A stretch of DNA of 64,000 nt from Ephemerocybe angulata (taxonomy: Eukaryota > Basidiomycota > Agaricomycetes > Agaricales > Psathyrellaceae): assembly GCA_013368325.1 (NCBI GenBank), contig JAACJK010000225.1, positions 310,001 through 374,000 on the forward strand. The letters are read 5' to 3'. The position numbers and the translations under genes are program-made. Under the pieces are notes generated by a model. The model searched no databases. It saw only the letters and a program-made list of their open reading frames with translations, and was not told the DNA's origin. Of the stretch, positions 40,034 to 63,409 are shown piece after piece (positions within the stretch are counted from its first letter, which is position 1; each line of letters starts with the position of its first letter).

Positions 40034-40406
40034 GTTATGGGAGTAGAGACTTGGTAGAGAGTGGGAAATATGGAGAGTATGCGGGAAGGAAACACGACAA
40101 AGAATCTGGACGAAAACGGGTGAGCATCGAGATGAATATAACGCTATGAAATGTCACATTTTGTCACAAGCCCCAGATTCCAGGACGGCAGGCCACAGGC
40201 CGTAAATAGAAAAAACGCTAAGCACGAAGACGCATTATGAATGCTGGGCTACCGAAAATCCAACAGAATTCGATGGTGGGTTCTTGAATGGTTTTGGATG
40301 GTGTCGGGTGGTTCAGCCTGCTCCATGTGCAGACGACTCAAGGAGGTGCTCGCTCTCAACATCAACGTTTCAGTCACCATCCCAGACCATCCTGCTGCTA
40401 TTCTGT
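40034..40406. other. Divergent upstream region of cargo genes 3 and 4
   Basis: Non-coding as far as I can see. An upstream in-frame extension of cargo gene 4 (ATG 40284) is possible, but the ATG at 40407 is followed at once by an acidic helix and is preferred. Confidence 0.4.
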
Positions 40407-42897
40407 ATGCCTCTACCCTCTGAAGACGAGATGGACACCCTTGAAGACCTCCTGAAGCAGTTGGAAAGTGCAAAGAAGGCTTGGCACAGCGTCCGAGGAC
40501 GCCCAAACACGAAGCCTGGTGTTAAAGGTAAGAGTGCAAATGACGCTATGCAGCACCTACATCATTTACCAACATAATTCCTCTCGTTTCAGAGCTTAAG
40601 CAACAAGCGAGGGACACTCTAAAGAGCCTGAAAGTGAGGGTCGCCCGTATTCAGGCCCTCGGAATCGTGGAAGTGGACAACGCAAGTGGTGACAAGGATA
40701 GCATGGGATCGTCGCTGACTCCCATGTCCGATGCTACAAGCGGTAGTCCTCCAGACACTTCGATGCCCTTTGACCCTCTCCTCGGTCGTGCAGGGTCTGC
40801 TCCGCCCAACAGACCTCCCCCTGTCATACCCGCCAGTCGTGCCAGATCTGTCCCTCTCCCTTTCCCCCACAAGTGCTGGCCCTGCGTGCCACCTAATACC
40901 CCAGTCCCCGACCCCACCTCGCCGAAGCCCATTGCGAGTCCCGGGTCCCCGTGCAAGAGGCCGCCTCCCGTTACTCCCAACAACCTCAGCACCAATCGGA
41001 CCTCACGCAGCCCACCGCCCTTAAACCCAGCTTTAATCGACCCCATGCTGCGCCAACTTGACATGGCGCTGGAATCGAGCAAACCCCCTGGCATGGAGCT
41101 GGACGACCATTCTCTCCAACCATCGCTCCCCGTAGACTTCACAGTTTCAACCGACGTGCTTGACACGGTCAGGGATGCTCTTCAGCTGGACCCAGCAATG
41201 GTTGGCTTGCTTCTCTCCGTCACGCGAGGGTTCACTGTGGAGAAGCTGGGTCAGCATGTTTATCGCCAAGTGGAGGCTGCCATCAGACTCGAGTACTCGT
41301 ACCACCTACCATACCTCGAATTTCCTCTCGATCCATTGCCTCCTGCAGACACGGCGACCGTCACAGAGCTTCAAGCCTACGGAGAGCTTCAGTTGTCCCA
41401 CAAGACTGTCATCGAGAACGACATGCACAGGTTGATCCAACATTTGGCACAGCTCTTCGAGGCGGTGGAGCAGACTCAGTCAAGCCAAGCTCCCATCCGG
41501 TCCCAAGCCCTCGTTTTGGCGATTGTCCGGCTCTGCAGGGACCTCGAAAATGTCCACATCCGGGCCTTGGGGATGCAGGCGTTATTTCACGAGTATTCGC
41601 AGCGTCTGAAAGCAGCGTTGGAGAGGGAGGAGAGCAAGCACCGAGAGGAGGAGAGATATCAGGCTCGTGTGGAACGTGAGAAGGTGGTTATGCATCGACT
41701 CGATCAGCTGGAGATGGTGATGAGAGAGGAAGGGAGAACGATGGAGGAGGTGTTTGAGGTCCACCAGGAGATAGTGCGCTTGGGGAAGGAGCTCAAGTTA
41801 TTGGAAAGTCATCTTTCCGTGCGAAGGGATGTGGTGAATGGGAAGAAACAAGGGAGAGGAGAGAAGCAAAGGCAAGGGGAGAAGCAAAGGGGAGAGGAGA
41901 AACGAGGGAGAGGGAGAGGGAGAGGGGAGAAGCGCCGGGCAAAAGATGATGATAGCATGGACGACGATAAACCGGCGGTGAAGCGAGTGAAAGGCCCGGG
42001 GGATAGCGATGACGATGACGAAGACGAAGAGGATGGTGTCAGTCAAAAAGCGAAAGGAAAAGGAAGTAGGGGGGGAACGACGTATATTGAGAGAGTTAAA
42101 TTTGAGGACATGGTGGAGGAGAAGCAAGAGGAGCTTATCGGTAAGCCGTCACATCATCGTCCATCATTGATTGTGCTTTGCGCTTACAATCCCCACTTAT
42201 AGCCAAAGCCCGCAGGGAGCTCAGGGCTTATTTACCAAAGAAGGACGAAAGCAAGATTACCTTCGAAACTCGTAGGCTAGTGCGCGAAGAGCAGTCCTTT
42301 TGCCCCGAGTTCGTCACAACCTCCCGGGAGCTCACCCTTCTGTGTCTCACGACGCAATTGCGAAATGTTGTCTGTCGATTCCATCAGAAGGCCCGGGGCA
42401 AGGACTGCAAATCTGACGGCTTTGCTGGCCATATCCAAGGGGCCGCCTATCCAAAGGACGTCAACAGGGTTGCTGCAGACGGGAAGGTCTCAAAACCGGG
42501 TCATCTCCACTGTGGTTGCCACGAGGACCATGCTATTCTAGAGTTCATCTGGTGGAAAACAACAATGATTGAGTCGACGAAGATCGAGGGACCCGGCATT
42601 TCACCTCGCCTTCCCCCAGAGGCCCTCCGAGACGATATCATCAACACACGGCTCCGCTCCTATATGGTTCAGCACTTCCTTCGCTATAGCGCTCTTCAAG
42701 TCAACGATCTGTTTGGACTCTGGGGAAATTCGGTCGATGGGATGGCTGGCGAGATTTACGAGACGAGGCTATTGAACCTCCAGCTCCGAAAGATATCTGA
42801 CAAGTTAGTAGAGTATGGATACGACATTAAGATTGATAAAGGTCCCAGCGTTGCGAAAGAGAAGACTGTATTTAGTTTGACGAGTACGTTGTATTAA
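40407..42897 (+). CDS. KDZ cargo gene 4: nuclear-type coiled-coil protein with cysteine/histidine tail
   Basis: 787 residues in three exons (40407-40527, 40593-42140, 42203-42897). The N-terminus MPLPSEDEMDTLEDLLKQLE is a helix. A Pro/Ser-rich linker follows (residues about 60-180). A helical middle includes LDTVRDALQLDPAMVGLLLS. A long coiled coil (ALEREESKHREEERYQARVE and on) follows. A charged block encoded by GA-rich repeats (GEKQRQGEKQRGEEKRGRGR) precedes an acidic SDDDDEDEEDG stretch. The last exon holds CRFHQKARGKDCKSDG and HLHCGCHEDH, a possible zinc site. No known domain was recognised. It looks like a nuclear or DNA-binding protein by charge pattern only. Its stop is about 110 bases from the right repeat array, so it marks the right inner edge of the element. 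Confidence 0.68.
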
Positions 42898-43007
42898 AGA
42901 TTACTCTGCAAATCCAATATTTATTCATATGGTCGTACTATATACATACATACTTCATGCAGAAGATTGAGCATAAATGAAGATACTGGACGCGCAGAAT
43001 TGGCGTG

Positions 43008-43970
43008 AACCACAGAGCAGCGTTGAGGGAGGCGTGGTGGGATCGGACTGCAGGAAGGCTTGGACGGGTGATAGGATTAAACGACATAGCGGCGCGGATG
43101 GGGTGCGGTGAGATCGAACCACAGGGCGGCCTAGGTGGTGGTGATGTGGGATTTGACCACAGGGCAGCATGGATGGTGGTGCGGAAGGATTCCACCGCAG
43201 GGCGAGGTGGACGGCGGTGTGGTAGGAATCCACCGCAGGGCAAAGTGGACGGTGGTGTGGTGGGACTCGACCGCAGGGCAAAGTGGACGGTGGTGTGGTC
43301 GGATTCCACCGCAGGGCGGCGTGGACGGTGGTGCGAACCGCAGGGCGGCCTTGGCGGTGGTGTGGTGGGAGTCGACCGCAGGGCGGCGTGGATGGTAGTG
43401 TGGTCGGATTCCACCGCAGGGCGGCCTTGGCGGTGATGTGGCGGGACTCGACCGCAGGGGAAGTGGACGGTGGTATGGTAGGATTCCACCGCAGGGCGAA
43501 GTGGACGGTGGTGCGGACCACAGAGCGGCCTTGGGGGTGGTGCGGTGGGACTCGACCGCAGGGCAAAGTCGACGACGGTGTGGTGGGAGCCGACCGCAGC
43601 GCGGCGTGGATGGTGGTGTGGTCGGATTCCACCGCAGGGCGGGAGGTGGTGTGGTGGTACCAGACCACAGGTCGGCAATTATGGTGTGTGGTAGGATTTG
43701 ACCGCAGGGCGAAGTGGCCAGTGGTGTGGATGGACTGGACCGCAAACTGCATAGGGCCGCACGGCAGGGCGTCGCGGATGATGGTGTGGTGGAATTTGAC
43801 CGCAAGGCAGGGCAAACCGTGGTGCGGTGGTCTCGTACCGCACGGCGGCGTGAGCGTTGGTGTAGTGGGATTAAACCACATAGCTTGGCAACAGTGGTGT
43901 GGTGGGGTCGTACCGCAGGTTGGAGGGGTGGTGGCATGGTGGGATTGGACCGCAGGCGGGGTGGTGGATG
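43008..43970 (-). repeat. Right subterminal tandem array, unit about 38 bp
   Basis: About 25 copies of a unit such as ACCGCAGGGCAAAGTGGACG followed by GTGGTGTGGTGGGACTCG. Read on the minus strand it aligns with the left array at 30148-30890, so the two arrays are inverted relative to each other. Long open frames within it are composition effects. Confidence 0.88.
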
Positions 43971-45879
43971 AGCTGGAAGCGGGGACTGTAGGTCGGTCAG
44001 CTGTGCACGGAATCCAGTTGAGTATGATTCACATACGAGGTATCTTCTCAGATCTAAAGGTAAACAAGCACCTCGTGCTCAAGCGTACTCAACGCCGCGA
44101 TGCATGTGTGGATTGAGTGCAGACAAGTGCTACCAGCTCGTCTGCCAGCAAAACACACGCATCACTATTATCCGTACCACGGGCCTTTAGTATCATATCA
44201 ACCGGTTAATCCCACAATATATCTTCAGTTTGGAGATGTACTTACGGGAATTGGAGGTTTCTTCTATGTTCCACACTGTCGAGGACGGGAAGAGGAGAGA
44301 GGAAGAGGAAGAGGAGCGTTGGGGCGGGGGTATCAATCGATCAATCCCGAAATCACTCCCTGCAGATAAGATAAGATCTGAATGGCCGCAGAACCCGATT
44401 GTCAATATGAATATGCTGCGCCAATGGTTGTGGTGAACGGGGACCACACCTTTTTTCTCTGGCGCGAGGACCCGTCGATTATTAATCTAGCAATGTTGTA
44501 TGTTAGATTTGTGGTCATGTATCATGCCGGATCGAGCGGCATGTTGTGTTTATTTGTTCTGCTTTTGACCTTGCGCGCTGCCCCCAAACTTGTATGTGTG
44601 CTTAGTAATTAAGAAGTGTTCGAAGCGAGCTCTGAGCCCAAGCAAACCCTCATTTCGTCTCATCCGTACGCAATCTGTGTCTCGCTTCAGTGTGATCTTG
44701 CACTCAGGCAATAACGCCGAGTATTGCCTTATCGCTGGTTTGGGGCGGGCGCCTACGATGGCTGCGCATGTGTGGTCTCCATGATACAGCGGCTACACAA
44801 AGCGCGGGCGTAGCAGTTATGCCTTCAGCCCTCGAAATTGCCTGGTGCGCGAGTCCAAACCCAACAAGGCGCTGATGTCTGCAAATGGGGAAGCGTTGGA
44901 GGAGAGAGAATCTAGCATTCCTCCCGAAACCAACGGGCTTTCCCGCCGACTCGGGGCGGGCGCCTACGGCCCTATACGCCTCATAATTCTCTGGTAAGCC
45001 ACAACCCTGTCCAGCATGTCGAGAACATTGAAGCTTGTAAACGTTTCTTTGAGTTGTGGCTTCTAGTAGAGATATACCAAGCCATCTCATGGTTTATGGG
45101 GCCTGGGTGAGTCCGAACCTTACAAAACAGACGCTGGGAGCCACAGCTCAACGGAACGACATTGCCGCCGCAGTCAGGTATTCTTGAAGCTGCGGAATGA
45201 CTATCGCTCGTCACCCACATGTAGGCATCTGTGGGAATGGGCCTTCTATTCATACGTGCACTGAAGCTTGACTGAGCCTCGTCTTCGGATAGCGGCGATC
45301 CGGATCGCAGGAGAGAAGTCGGAGGAACGCCGTAATTGCCCAGAGAGCAACAACATGGGCTGCAATGGATAATCTCGTTCTTCCTGTGCTATCATAGGAT
45401 TAAGGTTTCAGGATTGAAGAGGTATCAAGACCATATGCTTCCTCGCAGTTCGAAGTTTGAGTCGGGCGTCTAATGATGACTGTGGGTCGGGGCCGCGGGA
45501 GTCCACTGGCAAGCGCCGAGATGGCGCGGAAAAACGTGCTCCAAATATGGTAAGACCGGACGGAAACCCCGAGCCGAGCCCCGGCCGGCGGGTTGAAGAC
45601 CAATTTCGGGCCGGCCCAGGTCTACAGTTGCCAGTTACTTGACCGCCTTTCGCTCGTTCCGGACCTTGGATATCTGCGACATGCTCTCTACCTCCCCCAT
45701 GTGCTTCCCAACAATGGCGAATGCATGGAGCCTTCTTTATCATAAGAAGCATACGCCATGAAGTTATTATAAGAGACAAGGTACCCACGAAGCTACAGGC
45801 GTCTTAAATAGAATGTTGGACTCACACAGTGCTTTGAACCTTTCTTTAGACCGAGTCACTCTGTCAAGCCTCGGTGAGG
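43971..45879. other. Right flank of KDZ element and intergenic DNA
   Basis: No gene I can support in 1.9 kb. Short frames at 44382-44612 (plus) and 44981-45253 (minus, 90 codons) have no recognisable domain. A direct repeat GGGGCGGGCGCCTACG occurs near 44735 and 44955. The last few hundred bases must contain the promoter of ABC transporter 3. Confidence 0.45.
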
Positions 45880-52086
<6,207 letters not shown>

Positions 52087-52921
52087 CCCCGCACTGCGCA
52101 GTACACGCAGGTGCGAATTCGAAGGCAGACCAGTATTATGACTCCTTCGCTTAGTGTGAGCATGCTGGTGGTCGGGTTCGACACAGTGATCTCCCGAGGT
52201 GTGGTAGTCCCGGAGTGGAACCACAATACCTTTACAACTACCTACCTACCTGCTTCCTTCATTCAAATGGACCATCAAGAACTTGCCAGCTGCTTTACAG
52301 CTTTACCACAGGTACATATACTCATTCATCATATCAAGTACTCTTGAACCAAAAAGCTGGATGCTCTACAGCTTTCCTATATATATGTGGGACCGGTCTC
52401 CAGAGTCGCGGGTTAAACGTCGGTTCAATGGCTGGGTCCAGGGCAAATTGCACCACGAATCATTCCATAAGTTCTCAGTACATCACCAATTGTGCTTTTT
52501 CTAGACTTTTGTAAGCATTCCATCTCATCTGTGCGCGTTTCTCCGGGACTTTGGTTCTTTGGAAGGCCTTCGTTCTAGCTTCGATGGGTTGCTTTGACGC
52601 CGGAAGCTAAGCAGAAGCCGACAGGCTCGGGGTCGAACAGGAACTGTTCTAATTTTAGGACAAAGTTAATGATCGATGATCCAGCGCCTGTTATCAGTTT
52701 TTACGCTACTCTCCACGCTTGCTCCATGCGACAGCAAAGATACATGCTCTTCGATATCAGTAGAAGCATGTGGGATCCATTTCGGAGTCACAAAGCCACC
52801 CACGGATCCGACAAATGGACCCTTGAAGTTCGTTCATAATTTGTTGCACACTGATCTCTCCTCGACGACTACCATCTACGACGTTCTCCCTGCTTTTACC
52901 CAGCGGTGACGAAGCCTGAGG
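52087..52921. other. Intergenic between ABC transporters 3 and 4
   Basis: Tandem same-strand spacer with the 3' flank of paralog 3 and promoter of paralog 4. No gene supported; the open frames here lack motifs. Confidence 0.5.
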
Positions 52922-58995
<6,074 letters not shown>

Positions 58996-59158
58996 AATAC
59001 CATCTGCTCCACCTTCCCCTTTGTTTATTCATTTCCTTCGTTCGCGTTCTCGCTTCTTTTCACCTAGTTTCAAGCTATGTTTTGTGGCCTAGATATGATT
59101 ATATTCTTCCCGTGGATTCCAGTCAGGACTGAGATTCGGCGCAGCTTTGAGCGGACAT

Positions 59159-60822
59159 TCAAGCCATCGGCCATTCACTGAACGCCCCTTCGCTGAACTT
59201 GAAGAACCCGATATTGCCAGCGTCGACAACGGCAATGACGATCATCTTCTTGCCGTTCTTGAGCGCCATGAAGGGGTTCACCCGTCGTCCCTGCGTCACC
59301 GGCGCGGTTGTCGGAAACGCCCAAGGGAACAACCTTTGGCAGAAGCCGGTGCTGGGCAACGGAGCTGCAGGGGCGCTGGGAACAGGCTTCGCTTCAACTT
59401 GGCTGCCATTTGCGAGTCTTTTTTGTCGAGGGAGGGGAAGTGGCTGTTCTGGCAGGATGTCGAAGAGGTTCGTGAGCTCTTGAAGAGTAGGCATGGGCGT
59501 AGTCCGCGCGCTGGATGGATGTTAGTACAAAAATGACGAAGAAAAACTCTTTGGAACTAACTTGATGACGACTATTTGGAAGTCAGGTGCCGGAGGCGTA
59601 GACTTCTTGAATGGTGTGGAAGGTTTATAGAGGTTGTAGAAGATTTGGTATGGGCTATCCTTCTGGTTGGTTTCCTCGCGGTTTAAGGGAACAGAGTGTC
59701 CGGTAGGAATAAAGCGCAGTGAGCGGAACAGGGAACCTAAAACAGTACAAATTTAGAAGCAAAATATTGGCAAATGAAACAGTGCACACCGTAGTTCCTA
59801 ATCCCAAGGAAGCATGTACTGGTGTTGAGGGGATGCCACCAATCAAACCTCGCAAATACGCGCCGGAGCCCTGAAGCCAACCCTCCAAATAGACGCCTGA
59901 CTCGATCGAGTACTGATGGGCTAGACACTGCGACGGACAATGGGGTAGCTGTTGGGTAGTGTTCATTCGGCGGACGAGTTCGAGTGACGACGTAACCCAA
60001 GCGCTTGAGGTAGGCAAAGACCTACGGAACAAGTTAAGTTTGGGTCGAAAGTCAAAGTTGCAACGTTCTTCCCACCTGAAACTTCTCTAGTGTTAGATCC
60101 TCGGTTCCAATCATCTCACTGTAGGCCTGCTGTACAGTCATTGGGACGCCGTCAACCCCTTCCAGCTGCTGCAAGTCCAGGTTTGACTCCTTCCAGCAAA
60201 ACATGGATCCGCGCTCAATTAAGTATATCGCCTCCTCCGGTAAGAGCTCCAATCTCTTCTGCAGCTTTTCTGTGCCATCACTATCCAGGACTTGACGAGG
60301 AGCAGAGTGTCCCATGGAAGAAAAGTGGATGCCTTTCATGACCGTTACTTCGGCTCGCGCGAGGTGGGGGTGCCAAATTCCATAGCTGATCGCCTTGCTA
60401 CATTGGACATATCGTTGAGGATTGCTGGTGGGGTGTCAAAGCTAAGTATACGACGCACCTTGACGTTGTCCTCGTCGCCTTCAACGTCTCGAACATGGCC
60501 GCACGCGACCGCTCGAGCACATGGACCTGCAAACCTGACTCCCCTCCCGCAGTTCCTGTCCGCGGTTCGTATTCCTTTTCTCCTCGTTTTGGGATTACAG
60601 GCCTAAGTGCAGCTGGTCTTTGAAGCGTTGGGTTTCAATGACAGGGCATTTTGTACGTATGTCAGCACACAATGCATGGCAGGGGGATGGCGATAAGTAC
60701 AAGAGTTTCGTCCAGTCGAGCCCGCCATCTTCATCGTCGGAAGCCTGTTCGTCGTCTTCTGCAGCGACAATGTCTGCGGGCTTTTGAAGGTGAACGTTTG
60801 GTAGTTCCAGAGACTCGTCCAT
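59159..60822 (-). CDS. SEN54: tRNA-splicing endonuclease subunit Sen54
   Basis: Structural subunit of the tRNA-splicing endonuclease that positions the catalytic subunits Sen2 and Sen34. Start is ATG 60822 (MDESLELPNVHLQKPADIVA, then acidic EDDEQASDDEDGGLDWTKLL). A splice to PVIPKRGEKEYEPRTGTAGG gives the family's DWTKLLPVIPKRGEKE block, then HVLERSRAAMFETLKATRTT. Later exons give WKESNLDLQQLEGVDGVPMT, VQQAYSEMIGTEDLTLEKFQ, VFAYLKRLGYVVTRTRPPNE and the C-terminal core RVNPFMALKNGKKMIVIAVV, DAGNIGFFKFSEGAF, stop at 59159-59161. These blocks match Sen54 in order. The gene lies head to head with the F-box-like gene, 243 bases apart. SEN15, encoding the other structural subunit, is at 8219-8770. 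Confidence 0.9.
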
Positions 60823-61065
60823 GGTGGTTTTCGGTTGTTGGCGACGCGTAAAATAGAGGGAAGGGAAGCACCGGTGTCCTGAACTTCCAGGAGTCAGACC
60901 GGCGATCAAAATTGCTTTGATTGGCAAAGATCGATGGTTCTCCTTCCCAAGTTCCAACCATCCAACAACCATCCCGACACAAATCGAGCCCATCTGAGCT
61001 CTAGACCGCGGGTTAACACACGCTACAGCCTCGAATCTATCCCCACTTGCCGGCGACAAACGTAA

Positions 61066-62100
61066 ATGACCTCCTTACCCACCGATTTACATCCATTTCG
61101 CCTCCGCGATCTCCCACTGGACCTCGTGCGGACGGTTTTCGAGACCTTGGCTGAAACTTGCAATCATTCTGCCTTGTCCATTGCATGCATATCAAAGGAA
61201 GTAAAGTTATGGGTGGAGCCCATCCTATACCGTCATATAGCAATCAATCACACCCGTACTTTAAGCCTCCTCCATCGCACGATCACATCCGATACCTCCT
61301 CCAAGCCCGCCAGCTTCTTTACGACCCATGTCAAATCAATCTATATTGGGGACAGCTTGATAGTGGAAGTGGGAGAACTGCTAGACATCCTGTCTGCATG
61401 TTCAAATGTGACTCGTCTTGGCACCATTATAGTCCTTCCTTCGCATATCATGGACGACTGGCGAGTGGGCAATCACGCCGTGTGGGAGCGACTCCGCCCT
61501 ACGCGGCTCAGCATTAGCCATGGCCTGTTCATGCCCACCCATCGCCATTTCCGATTCACAACGGGCGGCCCCGGGCCCGCCTCGACGTGCAACCTGAATC
61601 CACTTTTCACCAATGTAACGCACCTGGAGATATCCTGCCAGAGCCTGACACTGGCAGAAGAACTGGCAGCCGACGTGACATGGTCCTGGCCGTCCCTTCC
61701 ACTCCTTACATCCCTCACGCACCTATGCTACTCCGCGGAATACATTTCTAACCCTGTAGGCTGGGCTGTGCGGAATGTGCGCATGTCGATCCCCTGGTTT
61801 CCCCCATCCCTCGTTGTATGCGTGCTTGCCCTACCACTGACTACGGGGTTTAATTACTCTTACCGAGGCGGTCTGAAGGAGACTATTCTCAAGAACGGGT
61901 GGCGCTTGGATCCCCGAGTAGTGGTGGCCGTTCCCAAAGTCTACTACAAGCGAGAACTGATGAAAGTGCCGGAAGGAGAGTGGATCAAGGACGAGGTTGT
62001 TTGCAGGTGGGATGAGGAAAGAGACCGACCCGGTAATGAGGATACGTTTTGGGAGGACGCGGCGTCGATGGTGCAGAGGAAAAAGGATGCTAAAAGGTAA
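61066..62100 (+). CDS. F-box-like protein
   Basis: 344 residues in one exon, starting MTSLPTDLHPFRLRDLPLDL. The segment LRDLPLDLVRTVFETLAETC, then SALSIACISKEVKLWVEPIL, then YRHI fits a basidiomycete F-box-like domain. The rest is an irregular leucine-rich fold (VTHLEISCQSLTLAEELAAD, LPLLTSLTHLCYSAEYI), with a charged C-terminus (RKKDAKR). Likely a ubiquitin-ligase adaptor by family; target unknown. No frameshift or odd composition seen. Confidence 0.72.
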   Translation: MTSLPTDLHPFRLRDLPLDLVRTVFETLAETCNHSALSIACISKEVKLWVEPILYRHIAINHTRTLSLLHRTITSDTSSKPASFFTTHVKSIYIGDSLIVEVGELLDILSACSNVTRLGTIIVLPSHIMDDWRVGNHAVWERLRPTRLSISHGLFMPTHRHFRFTTGGPGPASTCNLNPLFTNVTHLEISCQSLTLAEELAADVTWSWPSLPLLTSLTHLCYSAEYISNPVGWAVRNVRMSIPWFPPSLVVCVLALPLTTGFNYSYRGGLKETILKNGWRLDPRVVVAVPKVYYKRELMKVPEGEWIKDEVVCRWDEERDRPGNEDTFWEDAASMVQRKKDAKR

Positions 62101-63409
62101 AATCATATCTATACCGTGTGAATCAGTAGTAGGATACTAGCAGCCTGCCCAGTGTCTCCCGGTTCTCATTATAACTAAGACTTCAAGGCTTTCCCCGGTA
62201 GACGGGCGCTAATTGCCCCTTCAATGGCCCTGGGAAAAGCCCTTGGCCCCTGGGAAGGTGGCGGTGATGAGGACCCCTGACGACCTCGACAAGACCTCGA
62301 GCGACCTTTTCTGCCTCGCTATGCCCCCCTACACACGAGCGTAGCCATATCTACAGCACTTTTTCACGGTAATCGGCAACGGGCCACCCCTTTCAAGTTT
62401 CCTCTTATTCTCGTTGCCAATTCATCAAGCGGATTCTGATAATCGGAGAGAAACCCGTGAATCGAGCCATGAGCCCGGCTGTCGACCTCGTTCAAGCGTC
62501 TCGGAACATACGGCCGCATGGAGGAGAAAGTGGAGTGAGGCGACACGTCTCGCAGATGCTTTCAAGGAAGGCTCCAGGCCAGGTAGACGATGGTAAAATG
62601 GGCGTGCGGGTCACGCTTGTGGGCAGTAGATTCACGGGCAACTGCGGCAGGGGACTCATCGGCGAACGCTCAGCGTACCATCACATGTGCTCTGCAGCTG
62701 TAATTATCTTCTGCTGCAATAAAATGTCCTCGTGAGCCAGGCCAGGTCTGTGTTCTGGATATCGATGGATAGACGGTCACCGGGAAGCACTGTGATTGGG
62801 AAGAAGTCGTATCCTTGTTCCCGATTCGAAACCTCCCCTTCAGGCGTCGAAGATGGGTGGGTGCCCGGTGTGCGATGGAGCCAGGCTTCGCGAATGCAGA
62901 GAAAGTGTTTGAAGCATCCTCACCCTCAAGACCACTTGCCGCCAATGGCGCCACTACTCAGTAAGTACGCAACAAAATCTGTGTTCCGACGACTGCGCTG
63001 GAATCTGACCCAAGAATCTACAGGACTTGGGCATGCCCGCACTAACACCTCAACCCCGGTACAACCCCGGTAAGGAACAAATCTATCTCGAATAGGACAA
63101 GGAAGGCTGATCTTGGGCTGATCCCACCAGCAGCATGTTGTCTGGACGAGCAGTGTGACCTCGCCCTCACCCTATGTGATATCACATTTGCCTCGTGGTG
63201 GCCACGACTTTCTTTTGAATGAGGGTAACAGCCACAGGCTTTCCAAAGCAGGAAGGCAAGAAAGCTGAGCTGGAGCGAACCCGTTGGCTTGATAAGGGCA
63301 CTGTGATACGGCGGTAATTGCAACAAGGAGTGGTCTGAGCAAAGTCCCATCAGCGAATCCGCCCCCAATTTCCCTTCCAAGCCTTCAGTTTGTCCTCTAG
63401 CCGAGCCCA
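62101..63409. other. Intergenic upstream of the HMG-box gene
   Basis: 1.3 kb without a gene I can support. Open frames near 62457-63073 on the plus strand have no domain and could belong to long 5' untranslated exons of the HMG gene; long upstream regions are common for such regulators. Confidence 0.45.

Larger units (their letters stand above)
29990..44010. mobile_element. Large KDZ-type DNA transposon with four cargo genes (boundaries approximate)
   Basis: A block of about 14 kb contains a KDZ-type transposase gene (30965-34341) and four other genes (34659-35850, 35922-36871, 39418-40033, 40407-42897). It is flanked by two arrays of related 37-38 bp repeats: left array about 30148-30890, right array 43008-43970. 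The right array read on the minus strand (GCCCTGCGGTCGAATCCCAC) matches the left array read on the plus strand (GCCCTGTGGTCGAATTAAAC), so the arrays are inverted relative to each other. Subterminal repeats in this layout are typical of large DNA transposons. Weak similarity extends a little beyond the arrays on both sides (TCCCC...CATCC...TGCGGT). I could not find short terminal repeats or a target duplication by eye, so the ends are estimates. Confidence 0.7.

Noticed and set aside
30000..44000. TET/JBP-type dioxygenase cargo, as reported near KDZ elements in mushrooms
   Set aside because: None of the four cargo proteins shows an HxD...H iron site in a dioxygenase context. The only dioxygenase in the window is the prolyl hydroxylase-like gene at 9018, far from the element.
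42938..44116. Several long open frames on both strands of the right repeat array (up to 308 codons)
   Set aside because: Same reason: 38-base repeats with few stops in any frame; no domain, no independent evidence.
44981..45253. 90-codon minus-strand frame starting MNRRPIPTDAYMW
   Set aside because: No domain, no conserved splice structure and poor codon regularity; could not be supported as a gene.
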